Assembly: GCA_024400505.1 (NCBI GenBank) | Contig: JAKSMP010000017.1 | Span: 1 to 45,913, forward strand | Direction of reading: 5' to 3' | Origin: Bacteroidales bacterium | GTDB taxonomy: Bacteria; Bacteroidota; Bacteroidia; Bacteroidales; P3 | DNA length: 45,913 nucleotides | Program-made: the position numbers and the translations under genes | Shown: positions 6,074 through 15,195 of the stretch, piece after piece | How the letters are laid out: each line of letters begins with the position of its first letter | Numbering within the stretch: position 1 is the stretch's first letter | The notes under the pieces: model-generated | Databases searched by the model: none | The model's input: only the letters and a program-made list of their open reading frames with translations | What the model was told of the DNA's origin: nothing

Positions 6074-8983
6074 TTATTTGCCTAGTTTCTTGAACAAGTG
6101 GTCAAGTTCACCAAGCCACATGACCAAAGAAGTGCCAAGGATGATAATCAGCCAATTGGTCAAACCAAGGCCTCCTTCTGCCACATTGAACATCTCTTGA
6201 AGACCAGGAACTTCTACAAGAAGGATTTGAACAACGAATATGACTGCGGAAATGATAATGAACCATCTAGTCTTTGACCAGGACAGCCCTTTGAAAGCAG
6301 AATCTGTGGTCATGAAAGCCTTGGCATTGAACATATACCAAAAATGCAGCATTACGAAAATGGTAAAGAACAAACCTAGCTCAAAAGGAGTCAAACCATT
6401 GAACTCTCCCCAAGACAAGTTGAGCATGTCGGAAAGATTTGTCACATCATTATGTTGGAAGTAGAGCAAAAATCCCAAACAGATAAAGGCGAATGTAAGA
6501 CCAACGCCAAGAATACTGCCACCAATACCTTTAAGGATATGCTCTTCAATCGAACGAGGTTTCTCTTCCATAACCTTGTGAGTCGGCGGCAACGAAGCCA
6601 ATGCCAATGCGGCAAAAGTATCCATAATCAAGTTAACCCAAAGCATCTGCGTGACGGTAAGGGGCGATTCAGTACCAATAAAAGCACCCACCAACACAAT
6701 AAAACAGGCTGTCACATTCACAGTCATCTGGAACAGGATGAATCGCTTGATATTCTTATACAAAGAACGTCCCCACATGACAGCATTGGCAATGGTACTA
6801 AACGAATTGTCCAAGATGGTCATGTCACTAGCTTCCTTGGCCACGGCCGTGCCATCGCCCATAGAAAGACCCACATTTGCAGCATTCAGCGCGGGTGCAT
6901 CATTTGTGCCATCACCCGTTACAGCCACAACCTCGCCCATCTCTTTCAACATTCGAACCACTCGTTCTTTGTCATTGGGTCGAGCACGAGAAATAACCTT
7001 CACCTCTGGCAGACGTTCTTTCAGTTGGTCATCAGTCATACCCTGGATGTCGGGGCCATACAGAATATTTCTATCTGTGTCGCTGTCGTTCCAAAGACCC
7101 ACCTGTCGGCCAATCTCTTTGGCAGTGCCCACAGTATCACCGGTGATAATCTTGACCTTGATACCTGCGTCAATACACTCCTTGATTGCGGCAGGAACCT
7201 CTGGACGGATAGGATCAGAAATAGCCACCACACCCATCATTCTCAATGAACGAGTGTCAACCAATTTGCCATCCAAAATCACATTATCATCATCTTTCAG
7301 CACAGCATAAGCCAAACCAAGTGTACGTTTAGCCTGATTCTGATATCCTTGCAGTTTGCTCTCGTAAGAGGAGCGTTCCTCTCCAGATACACCACAAAGA
7401 TCGAGCAGAATGTCAGGTGCACCAGTCACATAGAGCACTCTGCGGTTCAGTACTTGTGACATCACCACAGTTGCCATGTACTTAATCTCAGTCGAGAAGG
7501 GAATACGGTCTTTCACTTCTACCGACTCTCTTATATCCAAGTAATTCACGCCAAGACCATTCAACCACAGCAGCAAAGCACCTTCTGTAGGGCTACCGAT
7601 AGCCTTAACCTTTTTCTTGTCGGAAAAATCCAGATTTGCAGTAGTATTCGTAGAGACAGCCTCAATTAGCAAACGAGAGAACTCACCACCATCAAGTTTT
7701 TGACTAGGAAGTTCGGGGAATGCAGTTTCATGAATCTGCATCTGATTCTGGGTCAGAGTTCCGGTCTTATCCGTACAGATGACAGAAGTTGCGCCCATAG
7801 TCTCGCAAGCATGCATGGTTCTGGGTAGCGTATTCTGTTCCATCAGTCGCTTCATACTGAACGCCAAGCTCAGTGTCACAGCCATAGGCAGACCTTCAGG
7901 CACAGCCACAACAATCAGCGTAACGGCAATCATGACGGTGTCGAGAGCGTATTTCACAAAATGAACCACATCAAAATCGCCATCAGGATGTACGAAATAC
8001 ATGATGATACGGCCTACGATAATCAGGCCAGCGATGACATAACTAGCCTTTGTAATCAAGTCTGCCAACCCATCAAGTTTTTGACTCAGCGGAGTAGGAT
8101 CGCCGTCTTTCACTTGGGCGGCTTCAAACACCTTACCACAAGCAGTTGAATCACCAACGGCAAAAACCTTAGCTGTGCAATAACCTTCAAGGATGGTCGT
8201 GCCCTTCATAATGTGGTTAGAAGGATATGTTGCCTCCTTATCAAAATCAGCTTCATTGGTAGTCTTAAAGCATGAAGGCTCACCAGTCAACGTCGATTCG
8301 TTGAGGTTCAATGTCAAAGATTCCAATAGTTCGCAATCAGCAGGAACCTCTTCGCCCGTAGTCAGCAAAACGATGTCGCCAACAACGATATCCTTTCGGG
8401 GTACTTGACAAATATTATTGTTTCTGATAACTTTAACAAGAGTGTCGTCATTAACCTGATTCAAACTTTTAAAAGTCTTATCATTGCTAGCTTCGAGAAT
8501 GTGAGCAACACCGGTAGCCAACAAGACTGCAATCGCAATTCCAAGAGGTTCGAAATAAGGGCCCCAACCAGTCTCGTTTCCCCACACCACTTGGTAGAAA
8601 GTGATTGCACCAGACAGCACCAATGCTGCCATCAAGATGGTAATGAGCGGATCCATATCAAAGCTCTTCTCATCCTCATCCCAGTTGCCGCCGAGATAGG
8701 CAACCAAATAAGTCAGGCAGAAAAGCACGGCAAGGATAATCGGACCAATCCAAATATTGGCAGGCAGTTCAATTCCAGCCATTGGTAACGCCACGACGAA
8801 AATTACCGCAGCGACGAAAAGTCCCAATATGACCTTTAACAGCCAGAAATGCATACAATCCTTTATTTTCTCCCAAGTGGATTGTTCCTCGGGCGGTGTC
8901 AAGATGTTGGCACCATACTGCTGACGGCTCTGCAAAACCTGCTCGTCAGTCAGGCCTGTGTAATGATGTTTCTTTTGTTCCAT
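6074..8983 (-). CDS. Calcium-transporting P-type ATPase (PMCA-like, P2B type)
   Basis: A 969-residue cation pump of the inner membrane, predicted to export Ca2+ by ATP hydrolysis. Motifs seen: TGEP near 232, VAVPEGLPMAVT near 360 (membrane helix 4, PMCA signature), the phosphorylation motif DKTGTLTQNQ near 403, VTGDGTNDAPAL near 690, and NLIMDTFAALALAS (helix 6, with the Asn and Asp expected for calcium binding). An N-terminal cation-ATPase domain and about ten membrane segments are present. A longer-than-usual acidic stretch (WDEDEKSFDMD) follows the second helix. It starts 10 bp after the PrsW-like gene with no promoter between, so it is the last gene of the Ter operon. TerD domains bind Ca2+ and Ter loci often carry a metal transporter (TerC), so a calcium pump here fits a Ca-linked role. 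Confidence 0.93.
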   Translation of the reverse strand: MEQKKHHYTGLTDEQVLQSRQQYGANILTPPEEQSTWEKIKDCMHFWLLKVILGLFVAAVIFVVALPMAGIELPANIWIGPIILAVLFCLTYLVAYLGGNWDEDEKSFDMDPLITILMAALVLSGAITFYQVVWGNETGWGPYFEPLGIAIAVLLATGVAHILEASNDKTFKSLNQVNDDTLVKVIRNNNICQVPRKDIVVGDIVLLTTGEEVPADCELLESLTLNLNESTLTGEPSCFKTTNEADFDKEATYPSNHIMKGTTILEGYCTAKVFAVGDSTACGKVFEAAQVKDGDPTPLSQKLDGLADLITKASYVIAGLIIVGRIIMYFVHPDGDFDVVHFVKYALDTVMIAVTLIVVAVPEGLPMAVTLSLAFSMKRLMEQNTLPRTMHACETMGATSVICTDKTGTLTQNQMQIHETAFPELPSQKLDGGEFSRLLIEAVSTNTTANLDFSDKKKVKAIGSPTEGALLLWLNGLGVNYLDIRESVEVKDRIPFSTEIKYMATVVMSQVLNRRVLYVTGAPDILLDLCGVSGEERSSYESKLQGYQNQAKRTLGLAYAVLKDDDNVILDGKLVDTRSLRMMGVVAISDPIRPEVPAAIKECIDAGIKVKIITGDTVGTAKEIGRQVGLWNDSDTDRNILYGPDIQGMTDDQLKERLPEVKVISRARPNDKERVVRMLKEMGEVVAVTGDGTNDAPALNAANVGLSMGDGTAVAKEASDMTILDNSFSTIANAVMWGRSLYKNIKRFILFQMTVNVTACFIVLVGAFIGTESPLTVTQMLWVNLIMDTFAALALASLPPTHKVMEEKPRSIEEHILKGIGGSILGVGLTFAFICLGFLLYFQHNDVTNLSDMLNLSWGEFNGLTPFELGLFFTIFVMLHFWYMFNAKAFMTTDSAFKGLSWSKTRWFIIISAVIFVVQILLVEVPGLQEMFNVAEGGLGLTNWLIIILGTSLVMWLGELDHLFKKLGK

Positions 8984-8993
8984 AGTTTATATA

Positions 8994-10037
8994 TTAATTC
9001 CTCAATTTTGATTGATAATTCAAACCATTTTTCAAGTAGGTCATCAGTAAGACCACACCAATAAAAGAAATTGCAACACCAATAAGTCCTCCGCCAAAAG
9101 TGTCATATAATCCATGCAGCAATGCTGGGATTGCGATAGAAAGCGAATACAAGCCTCTACGGTATTTGGGATACAGTGCTGCGAACGCACAGAAATAGCC
9201 TGAAATGCCACACCAAACGGCATGTAAGAATGGCAGACAAGTTAGCCTGGCGATATTCATAAAGAATGCACCTGTATAATCTAGTTCGACATTCACCTCC
9301 ATCTGATATTGGACGCCCTCAAAAACACCAAAAGCAATACCTGACATCAATCCATAGAAAACCAAAGTTTGTGGGACAATAGGTTCTTTAGCCCTCGATT
9401 GGACAATCCATAATGGAATAGATTTTACAATCTCTTCTGTTATGCCAACAGCAAAAATATAGAAAACCAATCTACCGAGGAAACCCATCCTTTCTTCTAA
9501 GAAGTAGAACGGATTTAATAAATTAATTCCGAATCCAAAAATCAAGAAAACAGCAAGCTGACATAGAAAAAAGATTTTGATGGTGGTTTTCAGTGTCACT
9601 TGTTTTGTCTTAAAGAAATAAAAGAAAAATAGGCCCCAAATAACTGAGAAATACAATGACACAGAATAAAACACTATCACCGGGGCAGATTCGGCAATAA
9701 TCCTCACCAATCCAATCAAAGCCAAAGGGAGCAATCCAATTAACGACAACAGAAGTAATCTACTGTCAGATTTTATTGCTTGCTTATTCAGTAATCCTTT
9801 AGGAAATATCAACTCTCGACCCATTGCTTTTATCTGACTAAACAAACCACCCTTGTTCGAAATCTTCACATTCTGGTGATTCAGTTTTAGCAATTGCTTT
9901 ACGGTCGCAATCTCATTGGGACGAGATTCCTCACATGCTTGGTCATGCAGCAATATCTGTCCATCCTCAACATATTGACGAAGAACATCTATTGAATATG
10001 GTCCATATTGCTGATTATTCCTAATAATAATGAACAT
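8994..10037 (-). CDS. GYF_2-domain plus PrsW-like intramembrane protease
   Basis: A 347-residue membrane protein. Residues 1-50 (RNNQQYGPYSIDVLRQYV) match the GYF_2 fold found at the N-terminus of bacterial membrane proteins. From about 95 there are eight or so hydrophobic segments containing the PrsW-type metal motifs: EE at 201-202 with Lys205, FGVFE (236-240), His272 in LHAVW, and HGLYD (308-312). PrsW proteins cleave membrane-bound anti-sigma factors; the target here is unknown. The gene sits between the DUF805 gene (12 bp gap) and the Ca-ATPase gene (10 bp gap), so it is part of the Ter operon and may transmit its signal to the membrane. Confidence 0.8.
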   Translation of the reverse strand: MFIIIRNNQQYGPYSIDVLRQYVEDGQILLHDQACEESRPNEIATVKQLLKLNHQNVKISNKGGLFSQIKAMGRELIFPKGLLNKQAIKSDSRLLLLSLIGLLPLALIGLVRIIAESAPVIVFYSVSLYFSVIWGLFFFYFFKTKQVTLKTTIKIFFLCQLAVFLIFGFGINLLNPFYFLEERMGFLGRLVFYIFAVGITEEIVKSIPLWIVQSRAKEPIVPQTLVFYGLMSGIAFGVFEGVQYQMEVNVELDYTGAFFMNIARLTCLPFLHAVWCGISGYFCAFAALYPKYRRGLYSLSIAIPALLHGLYDTFGGGLIGVAISFIGVVLLMTYLKNGLNYQSKLRN

Positions 10038-10049
10038 ATCATTGCTTTT

Positions 10050-10607
10050 TTAGTATGGGGAAGCCCCATATTCATTGTCGTTCATCTCTCCCTTAAAGAA
10101 CGCTAAGTATATACCAATGAATAAATTCACCAATGGGATAAATGTCAACAAACACCAAAAACCACTTTTGCCTAAATCGTGACAACGTCTAACAATATTC
10201 ACCACCATCATCCATATTGCGGGGATGAGTATTAACAATGTAAAAATCGCAACACCTTCTGACATATCATCACCCATAATATTAGCTGGCACAAAAAGAC
10301 TACCGACACAAAGTTGAGTTATCCAATATTTAGATCTACGATTCCTACCATTAAATGAGAATAAAGACTTCAAGAGTGATTCTTCTGACACACAACCGAC
10401 TCCATGAGAATGAGGTGGCTGAAATTCCTGAGTAGGTTGCTGCACTGGTTTCGGAACATCAGTAGACGAAGACCCCCTGTCACTAGACTTCGTTAAATCC
10501 AATCTTTTCTGATATTGCTCACACGACAATCCATTAAATACAATGTCCTGCTTGCATTCTTCCGAACCTTTTTTCTTGCATTTATTGCACTGGTCTAATA
10601 TTGCCAT
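10050..10607 (-). CDS. DUF805 membrane protein with N-terminal cysteine cluster
   Basis: A 185-residue protein. The first 35 residues hold five cysteines (CNKCKKKGSEEC, then SCEQYQ), which suggests a small metal-binding knuckle. A polar Gln/Pro/Ser linker follows (about 40-70). The C-terminal 110 residues match DUF805 (FNGRNRRSKYW, then RRCHDLGKSGFW and the LIPLVNL-like segment) with three to four membrane helices. DUF805 has no established activity. It lies 4 bp after the kinase gene in the Ter operon. Confidence 0.8.
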   Translation of the reverse strand: MAILDQCNKCKKKGSEECKQDIVFNGLSCEQYQKRLDLTKSSDRGSSSTDVPKPVQQPTQEFQPPHSHGVGCVSEESLLKSLFSFNGRNRRSKYWITQLCVGSLFVPANIMGDDMSEGVAIFTLLILIPAIWMMVVNIVRRCHDLGKSGFWCLLTFIPLVNLFIGIYLAFFKGEMNDNEYGASPY

Positions 10608-10611
10608 ATCG

Positions 10612-12087
10612 TTAATTATTTACAAGTTGCACAATAATTAACCGTCCTCCTTCTTCGGTGGAAAGAAGTATCTTCTTTCCCTCGGTAAGTTCAACATATT
10701 GGCCAATTTCAATCTTCTTATCAAGGTCTTTGTCCCAAAGGCTCGTTAATCGACGATTGATAAGTATCCACTTGCCATTGTGGAAGTGAAAGTCACCAAC
10801 TGGCTTCTTATCCTCTTGTCGAATCTTTTCGTTAGGCGTGATAAACCGATTTACATGCCACATGTACAGAGTCTGCTTATCATAAACCATCAAACGGTAG
10901 TTCTCAGGTTTGAACACACCTTTTTTGGGGGAATAGTAGAGGTTTAGTACAGGAAGTTGGCCGTGGAATTCTTGTCCACAGAATGGGCATCTAGGCTTGG
11001 TGCTATTATCAAAAACAAACCAATGAGCTTCGCAATTAGGATTTTGACAGGGTTGCATCAAGTCCGTTGTCTTTACCAGTGCTGTTTCCCATTCATCTGC
11101 GGTAGGTCTTTTGGAAGGTTCATGCAATCCATCTATAAAGGCGCGGTCAAACAATTCTTTTAGATACGGACCGCAGATAGTGTAAGGCAATTTTGTCACA
11201 TCACCCTGAGGTAGCTCGGATGGGCGAAGTTGATTAACCTTAGGCCGATTGCTCTTGTCGGTAGGGTGTTCAATGAACAATGCCTTTGAACCCATTGACA
11301 ACTCTTCATCCTTAGCAGGGTCTAGGTCATTAACCTTACCGCCACGTAGAGGATGTCGGTAAAGCAAATACATATAAATCAACACAGCCAAAGCGTGACG
11401 GTCAGTTGCAATACTTGGCAGTTTTCGATTGGGGTCAGTCAAAGATAGATGCTTTGTCTGTAACACTTCAGGTGCAATAAAATCGGGTGTGCCTACAACA
11501 TCAGGAGGATACTTGCCAGGAACAACTAAGCCATCACAATCTATCACGGATGCCTTTCCTGTTACAGGATCAACCAATACATTTTTGTATGACAGATCAG
11601 AATGTGCCAACCCTGCCGCATGAAGACGCTTAACAGCTCTAGCAATTTGAATGCACATGTGATAATGTGTCAGCCAAGTACCTTTTTGATCAGCCGGAAG
11701 AAACTTGTTTCTCAAATTTGCAGAAGCGAACCATTTACCTTCTTTTTCCTTCCCCTTAAAAGGGCCTGAAGAAAAGAAAAAATGCGATTGGTATGTTGGA
11801 CAAACAATGCCTAGCTTACCATTCCATTCCACTAACTTCTCAGGCCAACAGAAAAGGTTTTTCCAATAATCACCTCCTGCTTGGTTAAAAATTCGCTCGC
11901 GATACACTCCAGTGATATTCTGCAAACGATCTTTTGAATTGGCATCTTGTGGTTGACGAAAGAAACCGACTACATACTTCTTATCGGGACTGAAGTAAAC
12001 ATCTTTCATGGCACCAGAGCCAATCACCTCATCCACAAACTCCACTTGGGATCCGTCCAAAGCCTTAAGTTTAATTGTTTGTGCCAT
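10612..12087 (-). CDS. Ter-associated Ser/Thr protein kinase with C-terminal zinc ribbon
   Basis: A protein kinase-fold protein of about 491 residues, the kinase member of the TerY-phosphorylation triad. It has a glycine-rich loop GSGAMKDVY (about 23-31), catalytic loop HSDLSYKN (about 162-169, HSD instead of HRD), DCDG in place of DFG (about 183-186), and APEV (about 205). The invariant beta-3 lysine is not obvious: the aligned stretch reads YVVGFFR. After the kinase domain come Cys pairs CQNPNC and CPFC, a zinc ribbon, then about 110 residues of beta-rich sequence. I use the ATG at 12087 (MAQTIK). The longer reading starts with TTG and overlaps the phosphatase stop. Confidence 0.88.
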   Translation of the reverse strand: MAQTIKLKALDGSQVEFVDEVIGSGAMKDVYFSPDKKYVVGFFRQPQDANSKDRLQNITGVYRERIFNQAGGDYWKNLFCWPEKLVEWNGKLGIVCPTYQSHFFFSSGPFKGKEKEGKWFASANLRNKFLPADQKGTWLTHYHMCIQIARAVKRLHAAGLAHSDLSYKNVLVDPVTGKASVIDCDGLVVPGKYPPDVVGTPDFIAPEVLQTKHLSLTDPNRKLPSIATDRHALAVLIYMYLLYRHPLRGGKVNDLDPAKDEELSMGSKALFIEHPTDKSNRPKVNQLRPSELPQGDVTKLPYTICGPYLKELFDRAFIDGLHEPSKRPTADEWETALVKTTDLMQPCQNPNCEAHWFVFDNSTKPRCPFCGQEFHGQLPVLNLYYSPKKGVFKPENYRLMVYDKQTLYMWHVNRFITPNEKIRQEDKKPVGDFHFHNGKWILINRRLTSLWDKDLDKKIEIGQYVELTEGKKILLSTEEGGRLIIVQLVNN

Positions 12088-12089
12088 AA

Positions 12090-13484
12090 TCAATACAGTA
12101 TTGCTATTGTTCTATCATCGTGATTGCCTTGAGACCAGAAGTCAAGCCACTTCAATAATTGATATTGTGATTCGGCATTGTCATCAGACAGTTCCACCTC
12201 TTTACTAATGTTCTCATAAAGAGCATCCCACATTTCGACTTTATTTAAGTTGGCATCGGTCTCGAACATTGGGTCAGAAACACCATCTGTCATCAGCATC
12301 AGGGCTGTGAAGTCTTGTTCAATAGAGAATCTCAGTCTTCCATAAAATGAAGCCTGGTCTGTGAAAATCTCGGGCATCGTCAGGAATCGAGTTTGACCAG
12401 CAAACTCTCCCCCATCAGGAGTTCCAAGCAATTTGATATACTGGCGTTCTTTGTCATAGATGCACATAGCCCCATCACCAACCCAAAATGAGCCAACAAA
12501 CCAACCAAAGTCGAATTTTTTACAAACTGATAGTAACAGAGTTGTAGAATACAATTTCATTGGAACATTCTCATGGGATTTGGCTTCTGTTTCAATAGCC
12601 TTATACCCTTTGAACGCCGCATTTCCAACTAATTGATAAATATAGTCGCCTAATAGTTTTTTATACTCATCGTTGCCCTCAGCATTATAGACAGTGATAT
12701 ACTCCTCAAAGTCCTTGACTTTTTTCTCATCAGCAAAGAATTGCTTGCAATGATCCACTGCAGCATCACAAGCCAGTGATGAACCTTTGCGAGAATATTT
12801 TGCCGAGCCTGCTCCATCAGCCACAGCCATAATATACCAACCACTCTGTTCTAAATATTCCACTCTGTAATGGTCGTCTCTGGGATTGCCCTCGTGAGCA
12901 TGAGAGCGACCTCTTTGGCTGGCCACTACAATGTCTTTCTGTGGTTGGCCATTTTTTGATTCAACTTTCACATAACCACATTCTGAGTCGGGTTGATAAT
13001 ATTCGATATCTGTAGGTGTTGGAATATTTTTCCATAAGGTTTTGGGATCGGGATTAATTGCAATGGTGAATTTTCTTTCGAGGTTTGCCATTCCTCTTAC
13101 CCAACCTTTATATTTGTAACATAATCTAAATGTGTATGAACCTGCCTCGGTAGGAACTCCCGATAGGTTGCAACTATTGTCAGTTGGATTAACCTCGTCT
13201 TTTAACCCAATAGCTTCTACATCCTCCAACCAGTAATCCTCTACCAGATCGTCTGGCAAAGAAAATGAAGCATGATATTCCTTACCAACAGTTCCATTAG
13301 GAAACGATATTGGCAATGCGTCAATTTTGTTTTTAATAACTACTGCTTTGTCCATTCTTTCCTTATCATATTCCTGCCAGTCCTTCTTTATTCTCCATGT
13401 AAGGAAGTCAATAACTTCCTCATCCGAACAATTGATCAATATATTATTGGACAGCAGGTCTTTAATCTCTTTATTCAATTCCAT
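12090..13484 (-). CDS. PP2C-family protein phosphatase with N-terminal Ig-like domain
   Basis: About 464 residues. The C-terminal part is a PP2C metal-dependent phosphatase: VADGAGSA followed by SRKGS, then VGDGAMCIYD, LMTDGVSDPMFE and the final NHDDRTIAIL, which carry the metal-binding aspartates. Residues about 55-150 look like a bacterial Ig-like (He_PIG type) domain (FPNGTVGKEYHASFSLPDD, then LSGVPTEAGSYTF), an unusual addition for a cytoplasmic phosphatase. It should reverse phosphorylation by the adjacent kinase. I place the start at the ATG at 13484 (MELNKE), because the longer reading begins with TTG. That leaves 5 bp to the upstream TerY gene and 2 bp to the kinase gene. Confidence 0.88.
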   Translation of the reverse strand: MELNKEIKDLLSNNILINCSDEEVIDFLTWRIKKDWQEYDKERMDKAVVIKNKIDALPISFPNGTVGKEYHASFSLPDDLVEDYWLEDVEAIGLKDEVNPTDNSCNLSGVPTEAGSYTFRLCYKYKGWVRGMANLERKFTIAINPDPKTLWKNIPTPTDIEYYQPDSECGYVKVESKNGQPQKDIVVASQRGRSHAHEGNPRDDHYRVEYLEQSGWYIMAVADGAGSAKYSRKGSSLACDAAVDHCKQFFADEKKVKDFEEYITVYNAEGNDEYKKLLGDYIYQLVGNAAFKGYKAIETEAKSHENVPMKLYSTTLLLSVCKKFDFGWFVGSFWVGDGAMCIYDKERQYIKLLGTPDGGEFAGQTRFLTMPEIFTDQASFYGRLRFSIEQDFTALMLMTDGVSDPMFETDANLNKVEMWDALYENISKEVELSDDNAESQYQLLKWLDFWSQGNHDDRTIAILY

Positions 13485-13489
13485 AGTTA

Positions 13490-14536
13490 TCAACCTTTCG
13501 TTCTAGTTAAGTCCTCACCCCCATCTCCCACACTTGATAGTTCTCCTTCCATCCCACACCACGGACATTTGCAATGAGCATCTTCTCCAACGCAAAAGAT
13601 ATTTCCACATTCGCATATCACCAAGCCGAGCTGATTACCACAACAAGGACAAGTCGGCTGACCTATCAATTCGGTTGTATTAATCTTAGGTTGTTGGCCA
13701 CCCACTTCAGATAGTTCGGTATAGGATTCTTCATCAATAGGATACGCACCCACTAATTTGTAATAGGAGACTAGTTGTTCGGGTATCATCTCCGAATTGC
13801 CCAGCCTCTTAGCGTATTTTATCAAGTAGGGCTTGTTTGTTGTCTGACATTTGCCCATCAATACAACAAAATTCTCATCCACAACACAGGGTTTGTTGGT
13901 GTCAACTTTTTCAAGATTAATACCATTGACTGGTGCTAATTTCACATCATCATCGCCCATATCAGTGACTGATACACTTGAAGTCTTAATTGATGCAGTA
14001 ACCCACTTAAAAAATGATTTGAAAGATTCTGGCGTAGTATCGTTCAGTCGCAACACATTGTCGGATACTTGACCAAGCAGATTAGTGTTAACGTTATCAC
14101 CCAATGAAACAATAATAAGATTGCACCCTTTTCTGTATTTAGCGTTCCAACGGGCAAAAGCCTTTTGAGTGTCATCTGTGGGATTGCCATCTGTGAAAAG
14201 AAAAATTATCGGTTTCCAATCGCCTTTTTCTTCCACAGTGGTTTTTTGCACAGAATGATCCATATCATCCATCAGAAACTCCAAAGCATTGCCCAATGAG
14301 GTGCCACCACCGATAGGGAACTTCGGGGGATAAAACTTATATAGTTCCGTCAAAGGTGTTAATACTTTAGCTTTGCCTGCAAATGCTATGACGGAGACGA
14401 AGGCTGTCTCTAATGCATAAGGATCCATCCTAAGCTCATTGATGATACTAGCCATACCATCTTGAACTTGCTCAATCGGAGTGCCAATCATAGACTCCGA
14501 TACATCAACTAAAAAGAAAATGGGTAATCTTCTCAT
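13490..14536 (-). CDS. terY: TerY-type vWA protein with C-terminal zinc ribbon
   Basis: A 348-residue protein. Residues 5-205 are a von Willebrand factor A domain. Its MIDAS motif is altered: DVSESM (11-16) replaces the usual DxSGS, while TDGNPTDD is intact. A linker domain follows, and residues about 291-329 carry a double-knuckle zinc ribbon (CPCCG, CECG, CKCPWCG), the TerY-C module. TerY proteins are the adaptor members of Ter kinase-phosphatase triads. The gene lies 11 bp after another TerY gene and just upstream of the phosphatase gene. Of the three TerY paralogues here, this is the only one with the zinc ribbon. Confidence 0.9.
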   Translation of the reverse strand: MRRLPIFFLVDVSESMIGTPIEQVQDGMASIINELRMDPYALETAFVSVIAFAGKAKVLTPLTELYKFYPPKFPIGGGTSLGNALEFLMDDMDHSVQKTTVEEKGDWKPIIFLFTDGNPTDDTQKAFARWNAKYRKGCNLIIVSLGDNVNTNLLGQVSDNVLRLNDTTPESFKSFFKWVTASIKTSSVSVTDMGDDDVKLAPVNGINLEKVDTNKPCVVDENFVVLMGKCQTTNKPYLIKYAKRLGNSEMIPEQLVSYYKLVGAYPIDEESYTELSEVGGQQPKINTTELIGQPTCPCCGNQLGLVICECGNIFCVGEDAHCKCPWCGMEGELSSVGDGGEDLTRTKG

Positions 14537-14547
14537 GATAATAAGTG

Positions 14548-15186
14548 TTAGACAATTACATTAACCTCATCTGGTGGTGGAGGCAATTCGATATCATTAG
14601 TTGCTCCAATACTCTTGTTGCCAATTTCGATAGTGTTTGAAACCCATTGGAAAAACTTTCTAAAAGAAGCACTATCCATGGTGTCCAAAGTGAATACTTG
14701 ATCGGTAAGTTGTTTTAGTGGGTCGGTCTTTGCATGCATACCTGCAGCACAGGCCACAATAGTCGCAAAATGGCGTTTTTTTACCTCGGATATAACCTGG
14801 TTATACACTTGGATGTCTGATGGTTTTCCATCAGTTAGAAGGAATAGCAATGGCATCCAATCCCCTTTGCGCTCGGGCGTACTCAATCGTACTTCTGAGT
14901 CAACTTGTTTGCATAAGAGTTCCAATGCTGCACCAGTATGAGTCGGGCCCGACTCGGGTACTACAATAGTGGGCAGCTGGAAATCTTCCAAAGGCGTAAG
15001 AGGCATCAAAACTTTAACTTCGCGGTCATAGGTTATGATGCTGATGTTGACAGATTCCAATGCATAAGGTTCAGACCGAAGGCTGGAAAGCATTGCTTCT
15101 ATTCCAACTTTTACCGACTCTATCGGTTCTCCTTTCATGGATCCCGATGTGTCAATTAGTATATATACAGGTAATCTTCTTGACAT
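14548..15186 (-). CDS. terY: TerY-type vWA protein, short form
   Basis: A 212-residue von Willebrand A domain protein, probably cytoplasmic. MIDAS residues are intact (DTSGSM at 12-17, a Thr in GPTHTG, and TDGKPSD). It ends in a proline-rich tail (ELPPPPDEVNVIV) almost the same as that of the upstream paralogue, which points to a tandem duplication. It probably binds a Mg-dependent partner within the Ter complex; the partner is unknown. It starts 9 bp after the small 53-codon gene. Confidence 0.9.
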   Translation of the reverse strand: MSRRLPVYILIDTSGSMKGEPIESVKVGIEAMLSSLRSEPYALESVNISIITYDREVKVLMPLTPLEDFQLPTIVVPESGPTHTGAALELLCKQVDSEVRLSTPERKGDWMPLLFLLTDGKPSDIQVYNQVISEVKKRHFATIVACAAGMHAKTDPLKQLTDQVFTLDTMDSASFRKFFQWVSNTIEIGNKSIGATNDIELPPPPDEVNVIV

Positions 15187-15195
15187 AATTGGATG

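Noticed and set aside
12088-13493. TTG starts that extend the kinase, phosphatase, TerD, GH25-like and lipoprotein genes
   Set aside because: In each case an in-frame ATG a few codons downstream gives the family-typical N-terminus or signal peptide, and the TTG extension overlaps a neighbour or the promoter.
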